A stretch of 64,000 bases of DNA, taken from assembly GCA_963667715.1 (NCBI GenBank), contig OY763926.1, forward strand, positions 3,286,001 to 3,350,000, written 5' to 3'. Position numbers and translations under genes: made by a program. The notes under the pieces were generated by a model. The model was given only the letters and a program-made list of their open reading frames with translations. It had not been told where the DNA came from and searched no databases. Positions 9,192 through 18,780 of the stretch are shown in pieces (the first letter of the stretch is position 1; each line of letters opens with the position of its first letter). This DNA comes from JAFGDI01 sp963667715 (GTDB taxonomy: Bacteria; Planctomycetota; Phycisphaerae; Sedimentisphaerales; SM23-30).

Positions 9192-11495
9192 TTAGTTGCT
9201 GCAGGTTTCCTGTGGATACTTACCGCATTTGAGCCAGCTTCCTGCTATATTAGCAAGGTCAAGCATATCAATACGACAATTACCGTCAAAATCATAAGCA
9301 GAAGGATAGTCCAGCATACAAGTACCCTTACCAGTTAAGGCAAAAAGCTCATCGGCTATCTCTGTTTGAGTAACAGGATATGAATAGATCTTAAGCTCAT
9401 CAATGAGGCCATAACAGCTTGATTCATTGCCACGACCACCAATGCTAAGCGGAGCTGCCGGGGTAGCCATTGCTGACAGATCAACAGTAGCAGTAGTAGA
9501 TGGCAGGCCATCAGTATACAGAGTTATCACATGAGAAACCGGTTCATAGGTAGCTGTAATAAGGTGCCACTGACCATCACCAGTAACAATATCACTTACA
9601 CCATCAATTGTGCTCTTAGTCTCAATTATAAACTGAGCTGGATTACGATATGCATGATCTACGCCAAAGAGCCAACCGGTAGAACCAGCATCCAGCTTAC
9701 TAAGAGGTAACCTCCAGCCTGGATTTGTTTCACCGTTGAACTTATACCACATGCTATATGTAAAACCAAATGGATAGTAATTAAATACATCCTCCTGGCC
9801 TTCTGCAAATGGTACAGTAATATAGTCAGAATCATTAGTAAACTGGGCAGCCATATCGTCAGGATTATTATCTGCATCGTAGCCAACACCGCTAACGAAG
9901 TCAATAATACCATCGCCAACGTTAGTAGTACTGCCACTATCAGTAACAACACCATCATGTGCTTGAACACCAGATATAACGGCATCTACAGAATCTTCGA
10001 GATTTCCATCAAACTTCCAATAACCAACCAGACGTGCTGTAAGCAGTAAGGCACTAGCAGAATTTTCAGTACTTGTTGTTGTTTCATCGGTAAGACCATT
10101 ACTCATAACACAGTAATATCTGCCTTCATAAGCAATCGCCTGAGCTGTCTCAACATCGGTGAAATCAAATGCCAGAGTTGCTGAATCGGTACCAGTCATA
10201 ACAGCATCGTCAGCTAAAGCAGTTTCAACACCTTCTTTATACCAGAGGAATCTAACCGCACCAGAAGCTGAAACGGATAATTCAGCAGTAGGATTAGCAA
10301 GTGTATCAGCAGGTTCAACAAGTTTAACAACAGAATCAGGAGCGGTAGAAAATGAACCCATTCCACTTACAACCGGCTCACCAGCAGCAGTCAAATACGC
10401 GTCAACACGCCATTTATAGGTTTTATCATGAGTTATATAATCTGCTCCGATCTGGTCAAAATCTGCCATTGGAACAGTATTGTCAGCTACGGTAAGGAAT
10501 CTGCCTTCGCTGGCAGCAGTCTCAAATGCATTTGGATCCCAATCGTTAGGGTCAGAAGAAACAAACACATTATAATGATCAATCGTATCAGCATTAAGCA
10601 TAGTCCATGATAGCTCAGAGTCAATAGAAACCAGAGTAGTACCTAAAGCTGGAAACGGATTTGCGAACATTGGTTTGGAATAAAGGAAGTCTGCACTATC
10701 CAAAACACCTTCGGTAAGACGAACATCATCAATCCAACCATTAAGTTTATCAACACGACCAGAACCCCAGTAACCCTGGCCAAATATCCAGTTACCAACA
10801 GCTTTCATACTGTGATCGTTGCCAGCTGTACCACCATTACTAGTAATTGCAGTATCTTCACTGCTATATTCTACATAGCCATTACCATCCAGAGAATCAA
10901 CATAGAACTTCACATCTGTGCCGTCACATGTAATAGCAACATTGTACCATGTATTTGCAGCAGCACCAAAGGTAGAAGTAACTCTTATAAGTTCATCAGA
11001 TACAGATATCCACTGTACCCTGATCTGGCCAGAAGAATTCAAGGTCTGAACATACAGTGCAGATTGATTAGCATCGTTTGAATATCCCGCCTGGCCATCT
11101 CTACCAATAATAGTCTTATTACCAGAAATAGAAGTAGTATTGAAAGAAAATTCAATTGTCCACTCACTAGGTGACCATGCAGCAAGGTCGGCGTAATCAC
11201 AGTAGCCGTCCTGACCACCACTAAACTGAGCAGATAATCCATAACCGGTCGGAGTTGCTCCATCAGTTGAAAATTTAGGACCATAACTGTCGTCCCAGCC
11301 TTTCATGTGGTAGCCATTTCCTGACAGGTCAACAGAACCCTCCCTAGCGGTAAAACCGGCATCCAGACCATTAGCATAAAAACTCTGTCCAGCAGTTCCA
11401 TCTTCAAAATTCCACCAACCTATTGCAGTTTGTCCCAAAGCAGGAACTGACACTGCAAGTGCCATTAAAAATGCTAACAAACTTTTTCTCTTCAT
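9192..11495 (-). CDS. Secreted two-LamG-domain protein with dockerin-like C-terminus
   Basis: The start is placed at 11495 (MKRKSLLAFLMALAVS), where GGAGG lies 7 bases upstream and a signal peptide ending near ALGQ begins; a frame extension upstream to 11597 is not supported. The product has 767 residues. A first LamG/concanavalin-like domain starts at IGWWNFEDG (about 23-270). A middle Ig-like region follows. A second LamG domain starts at LVGYWKFDG and runs through DGQWHLITATYEP and GLIDELKIYS. The last 40 residues hold one dockerin-like calcium loop, DFDGNCRIDMLDLANIAGSW. LamG domains bind glycans or fold as jelly rolls; the dockerin-like tail is widespread in Phycisphaerae exoproteins, often without any recognisable cohesin. 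It lies in a block with GH2, GH51 and GH43 genes, so a polysaccharide-binding role is likely but inferred. Confidence 0.85.
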   Translation of the reverse strand: MKRKSLLAFLMALAVSVPALGQTAIGWWNFEDGTAGQSFYANGLDAGFTAREGSVDLSGNGYHMKGWDDSYGPKFSTDGATPTGYGLSAQFSGGQDGYCDYADLAAWSPSEWTIEFSFNTTSISGNKTIIGRDGQAGYSNDANQSALYVQTLNSSGQIRVQWISVSDELIRVTSTFGAAANTWYNVAITCDGTDVKFYVDSLDGNGYVEYSSEDTAITSNGGTAGNDHSMKAVGNWIFGQGYWGSGRVDKLNGWIDDVRLTEGVLDSADFLYSKPMFANPFPALGTTLVSIDSELSWTMLNADTIDHYNVFVSSDPNDWDPNAFETAASEGRFLTVADNTVPMADFDQIGADYITHDKTYKWRVDAYLTAAGEPVVSGMGSFSTAPDSVVKLVEPADTLANPTAELSVSASGAVRFLWYKEGVETALADDAVMTGTDSATLAFDFTDVETAQAIAYEGRYYCVMSNGLTDETTTSTENSASALLLTARLVGYWKFDGNLEDSVDAVISGVQAHDGVVTDSGSTTNVGDGIIDFVSGVGYDADNNPDDMAAQFTNDSDYITVPFAEGQEDVFNYYPFGFTYSMWYKFNGETNPGWRLPLSKLDAGSTGWLFGVDHAYRNPAQFIIETKSTIDGVSDIVTGDGQWHLITATYEPVSHVITLYTDGLPSTTATVDLSAMATPAAPLSIGGRGNESSCYGLIDELKIYSYPVTQTEIADELFALTGKGTCMLDYPSAYDFDGNCRIDMLDLANIAGSWLKCGKYPQETCSN

Positions 11496-12157
11496 AATCG
11501 AACCTCCAAAAAAAAAGACAAATGGACATAAACAACAAATTGAGGTAAACCTCAAAATATACCTAAGTGTGGCAAGAATGACAATCTCGGTAGCCACACA
11601 CTAAAATTCGGTATTTACATTCTATCTCTTAAACAGAAAATTGCATTATTCACATGCGAAACTATTGATGTATTTTTAACAATAAAACAAGGTATGACCC
11701 AATGCAGATTAACAGGCAGGAACAAAAACTTTACATTCTTCCTTCTCTCTACTCTCTGCAATCTCACCACTACCTAAGATAAAAAGCCCAATGCCAGCAC
11801 ATGCAGACAAACAGCTATTTATAAAGTAGTTACAAATTAAAAAATCATACTCTCTATTCAATCAAAAAAGAAATTCTGCAACCAGTTATAAATAATGAAC
11901 AGCTAACCAGTATACAAAATTATCGAAAAAACTATAATTTCATTATAGCAATTCAGGCATAGCGTGTCTAATCGAAAACACCCTAAAGAGAGGCATAAAA
12001 TTGCACAATTACAACAAAAATAGAACAAACCCCACATTGACCAAAAACACACTCAACTGCACTATAATTCACAAGACATTATGATTTATTAAGTTACAAA
12101 CAATATCAACCTCTTGCAACACTTAGAACTAAACCACTAATTACTACCTAAATAACC
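11496..12157. other. Non-coding stretch between LamG and GH2 genes
   Basis: About 660 bases hold no convincing gene. The only structure I see is a short dyad CTATAAT-TTC-ATTATAG at 11932-11948. The region must carry the promoter of the LamG gene on the minus strand, but no strong -35/-10 pair stands out. Confidence 0.5.
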
Positions 12158-12199
12158 AAAGTGCGACAGAAGTTTTTTTCAAACTCACTGTCGCACTTT
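12158..12199 (-). terminator. Hairpin terminator candidate after the GH2 gene
   Basis: A perfect 12-bp stem AAAGTGCGACAG / CTGTCGCACTTT surrounds an 18-base loop, about 33 bases past the GH2 stop. There is no T-run after the stem on the minus strand, so termination may be imperfect. Confidence 0.55.
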
Positions 12200-12231
12200 G
12201 CCTTTATAATATTAAAATCTATTTTATCTGA

Positions 12232-14661
12232 TCAATTACCCATAAAAAGTACCTCACAATAGCTATTCCAGCTATTATAGTCACTTCCATTACAATTTAC
12301 TCTTATATAACGAGCCTTTGTACTACCAAGATCAAAACCCTCATAGGCCGAAGTTGTCCCACTACTAACCTGAGCACCAGAAATAGAACGCCAATCATTA
12401 TTATTATCTGAACACTCAACAGAAAATGCATACTTACGCTGGGCCCCACGATAAAACTTAACATACATTTTATCTACCTCAACCTTACGGCCAAAATCAA
12501 ACAGCAGCCATTGAGGATTATTTGCAGTCCAGCGGGTACCAGGCTTACCATCATTTATATTAGCAATAACCTCATTTCCGCCATATTCACTGCTGGCAGA
12601 AACAGCTTTAATATCCAACTTTTTGCCAGGAATAACCAACCAGCTGCAAGTGTCCTTTACAGCCAGTCCCTTAGCCTGAACAGTTAACTCATTTTCACCC
12701 TGAGCAAGCTTAACACCAGGCCAGATAGCAATACAATCTTTTACATTAGCTGTCCCTATAGCCTTGCCATTAAGTAACAGTGTCACGCTGTTACAATTAG
12801 AGTAGGCCTTAACATCCACTGTTTGTTCAGCCAGCGGTGTGTTTCTACGACTGGTTATATATACCATTGGCTCACTATTCCAGTTAGCCTTATACCAGTA
12901 GAAAGCATCCTTTTTGATCTTACGGTCACGAGTTACCATGCCTTTATCATTGTAGCCTGGCTTTTCACCTTCATCGCGATGATCAGCACCAAAATCAAAG
13001 CCGTTCCAGATAGTCTTACACCAGATAAATGGTCTGGTCTTCATATCCTTCCAGTGATTCTCATGGAAAATCGCCTGATATTCTTCTGGATGCCAAAAGC
13101 CGCCTGGGCTAGGCTGAGCAGGGTTTAACTCATGCATAGTAACACCGGCACCGGCACCATATTCGCTTATCCCCATTATAGTATCGGGCCTACGGCTATG
13201 ATATTTATCAGCCCATTCACCCATATACGCATTATGATCATTATACCAGCCAAAATACTTATTATAGCAAACAGTCTCAGTAACGTAAGTCGTAGGATGA
13301 TTATCTGCGCCACAGGCGGCGGCAATAGAAATTCTGGTAGGATCTTCGCTTTTTGCAAGATCATTTAACTCTTTCATTAGCGGTACAGGATTTGGAGCCT
13401 TGCCATCATTAGTTATCTCATTAAAAACTCCCCAGAAACATACTGATGGGTGATTATAGTTCTGCCTGATAAGTTCAATTAACTGCTGACGGGCGTTTTG
13501 GGCAAAAAGCGGTGTTCTACCAACACCATTAACAGTAGGGATCTCAGTATAGAGTACAACACCTTCCTTGTCCGCCATCTGGTAAAGTAACTTGCTATGC
13601 TGATAATGCGACAGACGCAGCCAGGTACAACCCATCTCACGCATAAGTGCAAAATCTTCACGACGATCATCATCTGAAATAGCCCTGCCAAGGTCTTCCC
13701 TGTCTTCATGCATTGCCACGCCTCGCAGATCAAGATATTTACCATTGAGCAGGAAGCCTTTATCTTTATCAACACTATAATATCTGAAACCAAGCGGTTC
13801 AACCACAGTATCAACTACACCACCAGCACTTAGCAACTCGCATTTTACAGAATACAGGTATGGGTCCTGCAAGCCATTCCATAAGTGCGGATCAGATATC
13901 TGCGTAGAGGCAAGAAATACTTCACTACCGCCCCCTGCTACCATCTCCTGCGATGTCAATGTTGCAATAACAGAGCCATTTGCATCTAAAACTGAAGATT
14001 TTACAGTATAGTCAGCCGCACTTTCACCCGCATTGCGTACCAATGCTTTTACTTCAAGTGTAGCAGAGCTTTCAGAAACATTGGTAGTTTTAAGGTAAAC
14101 ACCTGTTGACGCATAGTCCTGCAAAGTAAAGTGAGCTGGTTCTGTCACGACCAGGCTTACTTTACGACAAATACCACCCCATTGGGTAAAGTCACCAGAT
14201 ATTGGAGGTATCTCATATTCACCAGAATTATCTACTTTTACAGCCAGCTGATTTACTGCACCGTAGCGAAGATAATCTGAAATATCAAAAGTAAAGGCCG
14301 CATAAGCACCCATATGTCTACCAACAAACTGACCGTTACAGTAGACATCTGCTACCCGGCCAACCGCATCAAAATAAAGATACACGCACTTGCCATTATA
14401 CTCTGCCGGCACATCCAGACTCTTACGATACCAAGCCGGGCCACGATAATAACGCCCGCCGTCCTGACCATCTAAAGCATTAAAAGTATGTGGAACATTT
14501 ACCGTCTGCCAGGAAGAATCATCGAAATCAGATATCTGGGCATCGCTTACATCCGAACGCAAAAACTTCCACTGCGGGTCAAGTTTGATAACAGATCGCT
14601 GTGCCAGAACCGGCACGGTCATAACAAGCAGTAGCAACAATATTAATGTTTTCTTTTTCAT
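12232..14661 (-). CDS. Glycoside hydrolase family 2 enzyme (beta-galactosidase-like) with C-terminal discoidin domain
   Basis: This 809-residue secreted enzyme starts with a signal peptide (cut near VLAQ). The GH2 sugar-binding domain follows (DDSSWQTVNVPHTF, then YYRGPAWYRK). Next come the immunoglobulin-like domain and the TIM barrel (RGVAMHEDREDLG onward). The general acid/base is Glu415 in WGVFNEIT; the nucleophile is Glu500 in GISEYGAGA. Residues from about 680 form an F5/8 type C (CBM32-like) domain (NDGKPGTRWTANNPQWLLFD). Family members cleave terminal beta-galactosides, mannosides or glucuronides; the exact substrate cannot be read from the sequence, though the barrel is closest in feel to bacterial beta-galactosidases. 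GGAGATGG lies upstream of the ATG. It sits in the sigma/FecR-linked glycan block. Confidence 0.92.
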   Translation of the reverse strand: MKKKTLILLLLLVMTVPVLAQRSVIKLDPQWKFLRSDVSDAQISDFDDSSWQTVNVPHTFNALDGQDGGRYYRGPAWYRKSLDVPAEYNGKCVYLYFDAVGRVADVYCNGQFVGRHMGAYAAFTFDISDYLRYGAVNQLAVKVDNSGEYEIPPISGDFTQWGGICRKVSLVVTEPAHFTLQDYASTGVYLKTTNVSESSATLEVKALVRNAGESAADYTVKSSVLDANGSVIATLTSQEMVAGGGSEVFLASTQISDPHLWNGLQDPYLYSVKCELLSAGGVVDTVVEPLGFRYYSVDKDKGFLLNGKYLDLRGVAMHEDREDLGRAISDDDRREDFALMREMGCTWLRLSHYQHSKLLYQMADKEGVVLYTEIPTVNGVGRTPLFAQNARQQLIELIRQNYNHPSVCFWGVFNEITNDGKAPNPVPLMKELNDLAKSEDPTRISIAAACGADNHPTTYVTETVCYNKYFGWYNDHNAYMGEWADKYHSRRPDTIMGISEYGAGAGVTMHELNPAQPSPGGFWHPEEYQAIFHENHWKDMKTRPFIWCKTIWNGFDFGADHRDEGEKPGYNDKGMVTRDRKIKKDAFYWYKANWNSEPMVYITSRRNTPLAEQTVDVKAYSNCNSVTLLLNGKAIGTANVKDCIAIWPGVKLAQGENELTVQAKGLAVKDTCSWLVIPGKKLDIKAVSASSEYGGNEVIANINDGKPGTRWTANNPQWLLFDFGRKVEVDKMYVKFYRGAQRKYAFSVECSDNNNDWRSISGAQVSSGTTSAYEGFDLGSTKARYIRVNCNGSDYNSWNSYCEVLFMGN

Positions 14662-14949
14662 AATAAACCATCTCCATATTCAATTTTTAAACAATACTTT
14701 TTTGTACGATCAAATACTTATCAGCGTTGAGCTCTGGCTGTAGATAGAAACTCGGACTAGCGCTATCATACAAACCATAAGACACCCAATAATAAATGCA
14801 ATCCAAATGGCTAATTCTTGCCAAAAGCAAGATCCAGAAATCGCCTAAAATAGAATAAATATTCTATGCTAACATGCACAGTTCGTCAAAGAAAACTCAA
14901 TACGCCGTATCCCAGCGAAACATGCGGAAAACATCATAATTATTGTATT

Positions 14950-17352
14950 TTAATAACCATGACTCACCCCAACTCGCACTATTGTTATACTTACTGGGGA
15001 AACATTAATAGTATTATTTGTTTCAACTGGAGCAGTTTTTCTTGCTCTTATCGCAGGTTTATGGCCTGCCTGGTTATATGCCAGCGGATTCTCATTTTTA
15101 ATTTCAAAACATTCAGCCTTCCCAAATGTTGAGAAGTTGGAAAGATCAAGGTTAATTTTGTACAAGTCCCAACTGCTGTTAACAATACCAATAGTCAATA
15201 TATTTCTATCATCGGTCAATGCTGCAGCCACATCAATATTGCCACCATTTTGCTCTACCAGCAATGGGATAGTACCAAACTCACTGCGATACAAAATGAA
15301 TGGCCAGGCAGAAGCAGCTAGAAATGCATCTGTTTTGGTAGTCTTTATACACCCCATAGCATTAACCGCAGAAGAATAATTTGCCATAGAACAAACATCA
15401 CTATTACGATACATTTCCTGTATGCCAGATGCAATACCGAGAGCATCTTTCATAAAGCTGCGAGTACCCTGATCGCCATAAAAATGAGGACCGTACCAAT
15501 AGTTCCACTCATCAAAAGCCAGATGGATATTTTTGGAAGCTAATTCGTTATCAATAATAAGATAATCCCGATACTTCTGGCAAACATCACGAATCTTTTG
15601 CGGCACCTGCATAGCGTGAATATGCAGGTCAGATCTACTACCACAGAAAAAATGTTCACTAATGAAATTCATATTATCAGAACAGTCTTTCAACATTTGC
15701 TGAGTCCAATCGCCTCCGAGATTTCCTACGGCAAAAGTCTTGATCGATGGGTCGGATTTTTTCATCATAGATTCGATCCAATTATGCTTTTGAACATAAT
15801 GCTCCAAACGCATATGCCCCAGCTCCCAATCGCCATACATTTCATTGCCAATACCCCACCATTTAACATCAAATGGCCTGGTATTGCCATTTTCTATACG
15901 AAGGCGGCCCATAGGGGTATCAGCAGAACCATTTGCATATTCAACTTCCGCAGCTGCCGACCAGGCATCACCTAACCCGCTATTTACCACGATCATTGGC
16001 TCTGTCTCGACCAGCTGGCAAAACTCTATAAATTCATGGATGCCAACATCATTGGTTTCCAGCTCCGGCCAGGCAGGGTTAACTCTGGTAGCTCTTTTAT
16101 CACGAGGGCCTAGACCATCATGCCAATCATATCCGCTGACAAAATTACCGCCAGGCCACCTATAAATAGGACTTTTGAGCTTTTTGAGCAGTTCCAGGGT
16201 ATCTTTGCGAAATCCTTTAATATTATCCTGAGGCATTAATGAAACCGCTCCAATAACAACACTACCCTTACCGGAAACGGTTATCTGCAGTGAGCCGTTA
16301 TCACTATCGCCCTTAACATGAAATTCAAAGGGATATTTTTTATAACCATTCGCCAAACGCTTGATCGGAACTGTTACCTTATTTCGCTCGGACCACTTTA
16401 GAGATATATCTATTTTAGCATTAGCTTTATTTGCCGAAAGTATTATATATCCGGAATAGTATTTACCATTAACCAAACCCAATTCATTCTGACATATAGT
16501 TAAAGGCTCACGCGACAACTCCAGTTTTAATGAATGCTGTCCGGAGTAAGGATCTTCTTTACTCATAGATACACGAGAAGCATCACCTATTACTGTCCAC
16601 GGGGAATCGATAAGTACTCTGGCACCTTCACCAGTTGTTCGCCAAACAGGACCCCTGGCAGGAACAGAATAATAGAATTTTCGGTCGTTAAGCATCTCCG
16701 CCCATATACCACCATAAATACAATTTCCTTTATGCTCAATTGCCTGACCATAAATATAATCAGAAACAGGACTATTGCCAACATCCGGCAAGACCTTTAC
16801 AGTGGATGTAATAACTTTTGACTCTGGCTGATATACTTCTACGACTTCAAGTCTGATATCATCAAACCAGACCCTGCCTCTGGCTTGTCCCCAGCCACCA
16901 AAAACACAGTTTACCTGCATTGAAGTAACGCCGTTAGTATCAAATTCGCACTCAAGCCTAGTCCAGTTATTTGTCCCCGATAAAGCAGGTGTACGGGCAG
17001 CAACACCGTGAATGTTAAGAGCAACTCCCCTTCCATCCATAACTTCAACATTCTGCGTCTTGATCCAGCCACTCAGCCGATAACGACCTTCGTGCAAAAC
17101 TGTAACCCTCTGTGACCAACTAGCATCACCACCAGTTTCAGAAGCGATCATCGCACAGTATTTTCCAGTCCTGCCAGAAGGTACAATGGCCATTTCAACA
17201 TTGCCAGACCATGTAATATCACCCCACTCAGAAAGTGAGTCAAAAACATTATTTTCGAATGAAGGATTTACAACCTCATTCTGTTGAGCAGAAACCGGCG
17301 AAACAGCAAAGGCTACACACAAAAAACATACAATGATCATATTTTTTATCAT
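14950..17352 (-). CDS. Alpha-L-arabinofuranosidase, GH51, with N-terminal CBM4/9-like domain
   Basis: The 800-residue protein has a signal peptide (MIKNMIIVCFLCVAFAVSPVSAQ region) and a carbohydrate-binding module of CBM4/9 type (about 25-170, motifs VVNPSFENN and RVWFDDIRLE). The GH51 arabinofuranosidase body runs from about 185 to the end. Key segments are YRWPGGNFVSGYDWHDG, WWGIGNEMYG (acid/base Glu504) and HLAFDEWNYWYG (nucleophile Glu615). GH51 enzymes release terminal arabinofuranose from arabinan, arabinoxylan or arabinogalactan. The neighbours GH43 and GH2 would fit stepwise trimming of an arabinose- and galactose-bearing plant or algal polysaccharide. No frame disruption is seen. Confidence 0.93.
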   Translation of the reverse strand: MIKNMIIVCFLCVAFAVSPVSAQQNEVVNPSFENNVFDSLSEWGDITWSGNVEMAIVPSGRTGKYCAMIASETGGDASWSQRVTVLHEGRYRLSGWIKTQNVEVMDGRGVALNIHGVAARTPALSGTNNWTRLECEFDTNGVTSMQVNCVFGGWGQARGRVWFDDIRLEVVEVYQPESKVITSTVKVLPDVGNSPVSDYIYGQAIEHKGNCIYGGIWAEMLNDRKFYYSVPARGPVWRTTGEGARVLIDSPWTVIGDASRVSMSKEDPYSGQHSLKLELSREPLTICQNELGLVNGKYYSGYIILSANKANAKIDISLKWSERNKVTVPIKRLANGYKKYPFEFHVKGDSDNGSLQITVSGKGSVVIGAVSLMPQDNIKGFRKDTLELLKKLKSPIYRWPGGNFVSGYDWHDGLGPRDKRATRVNPAWPELETNDVGIHEFIEFCQLVETEPMIVVNSGLGDAWSAAAEVEYANGSADTPMGRLRIENGNTRPFDVKWWGIGNEMYGDWELGHMRLEHYVQKHNWIESMMKKSDPSIKTFAVGNLGGDWTQQMLKDCSDNMNFISEHFFCGSRSDLHIHAMQVPQKIRDVCQKYRDYLIIDNELASKNIHLAFDEWNYWYGPHFYGDQGTRSFMKDALGIASGIQEMYRNSDVCSMANYSSAVNAMGCIKTTKTDAFLAASAWPFILYRSEFGTIPLLVEQNGGNIDVAAALTDDRNILTIGIVNSSWDLYKINLDLSNFSTFGKAECFEIKNENPLAYNQAGHKPAIRARKTAPVETNNTINVSPVSITIVRVGVSHGY

Positions 17353-17527
17353 TACAGATATCTATCCAATTCCCAATCATTCCCATAAACGTAGGATGCA
17401 GAAAAAACATATACACAGTCGTTTATCTTAATAACAGACTATATATAAAAAGAGTGTCTGGCCAGTATCGGAATCCGGCGCAGACACAAGCACGATATTA
17501 TTTCATTGTGAAAGCCTGCAAGGCTTT

Positions 17528-18550
17528 TTACTTTTTAAGAGGTATCTTAACAGTCTTCTCGCCTCTGGCTGGCTGATAGCATAAAGGGCCATCATTTTCT
17601 GTCCAGACAACAGGGTCCATGCAAAGCTGACGAGCGGTCTGCTCCATATTCCAGGAATGATAAGCAATGAAGTAAGTTTCATTATCAGGGCCAAGGATAA
17701 GAGAATTATGGCCGGGGCCAATAAGATCATTTCCTATTGTTCCAAGCACAGAGGCCTTATCTTTACTCCAGCTATCTACATACGGTCCAGTGATACTATC
17801 TGAGACCGCACAACCTACACCATAGCCAGGTGTCTGCCAGTTACCACATGAATAGAAGCAATAATACTTATTATCACGGTAAACCACAGTAGGCCCTTCT
17901 ATGGTATGCCAGGCTGCCCAGTGCTGGTCGTATAAGTCGCGATCACGCTCATATATCTGCCAGTCACCAAAAGCTCTCAGGACAGTGTTAACAGGTCCCT
18001 GTACTGATATCATATCATCAGCAAGCTCAACAACCGCCAGAGCAGTCCCCGGCCTCTGATCAAAGAAGTCCATAGCAAAGAACAGATACCACTGGCCGCT
18101 GACTGGGTCACAATATGGATGCCCATCAATCGAGAATGGCAGATCAGGGAACAGCTTTTTGCCACAATCAATAAAAGGCCCTTCCGGACTGTCAGATATG
18201 GCAACTCTCATATGCATATTACCAGCATAATATAAGTAGTATTTACCGTCCTTTTCAGCAACTTCAGGAGCCCAGTAAAGCTCTAAACCATCCACTGGCT
18301 CAAGTGCACCGCCAACATATTCCCAATTCTGGAAATCTTTTGATCTGGCGATTTGGAAACGCTTACCTTTATTACTCTCCTCAGTACCATAAGCGTAATA
18401 TGTATCCTGAAACTTCACCATATGCGGGTCTGCCAGATAGCCATCCCACAGAGGGTTAGAATATTTCAGTGTAACATGCTTTTGCTGGGAACAAGAAGCC
18501 ATAAACAACATAACCAGCAATAAACCAACTATATTAAAATGTTTGATCAT
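17528..18550 (-). CDS. Glycoside hydrolase family 43 lipoprotein
   Basis: The start is set at 18550 (MIKHFNIVGLLLVMLF), preceded by AAGGA; the in-frame extension to 18619 lacks support. The 340-residue product has a lipoprotein signal ending FMASC, so it is probably membrane anchored. The five-bladed propeller of GH43 is clear: LADPHMVKF (catalytic base Asp), YWAPEVAEKDGKYYLYYAG, SIDGHPYCDP (pKa-modulating Asp region) and HTIEGPTVVYR (acid Glu). Family activities are arabinofuranosidase, xylosidase and arabinanase. Together with the adjacent GH51 enzyme this points to arabinose-containing substrate. A short hairpin (AAAGCCT/AGGCTTT) directly overlaps the stop codon and may end the transcript. 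Confidence 0.92.
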   Translation of the reverse strand: MIKHFNIVGLLLVMLFMASCSQQKHVTLKYSNPLWDGYLADPHMVKFQDTYYAYGTEESNKGKRFQIARSKDFQNWEYVGGALEPVDGLELYWAPEVAEKDGKYYLYYAGNMHMRVAISDSPEGPFIDCGKKLFPDLPFSIDGHPYCDPVSGQWYLFFAMDFFDQRPGTALAVVELADDMISVQGPVNTVLRAFGDWQIYERDRDLYDQHWAAWHTIEGPTVVYRDNKYYCFYSCGNWQTPGYGVGCAVSDSITGPYVDSWSKDKASVLGTIGNDLIGPGHNSLILGPDNETYFIAYHSWNMEQTARQLCMDPVVWTENDGPLCYQPARGEKTVKIPLKK

Positions 18551-18780
18551 AAGGTATCCTTCCAGAATCAATTCAACATAAAAATAAGCCAAAAATAAAC
18601 TTCTAATAGTATGATACAAACAGCGAAAATGTCAATCAATAATAATAGCAGATCATTACATAATAGTCAGCATTCTTTACTATATGTCAGAAATAACTGC
18701 ATTTTATATAAAAAAAGCATAAATTGCTAAAATAACAATATATGCTTTAAATAATCATAAAAAATCACATTTTCGTACTT

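Noticed and set aside
11496..11597. Longer start for the LamG protein at 11597
   Set aside because: The extra 34 residues precede a perfect ribosome site and a normal signal peptide at 11495.
17076..17090. GCCGATAA-like sequence inside the GH51 gene
   Set aside because: It lies within coding sequence and has no TAAA at a suitable distance, so it is probably chance.
18551..18619. Longer start for the GH43 protein at 18619
   Set aside because: The extension would precede the lipoprotein signal, and a good ribosome site stands before 18550.
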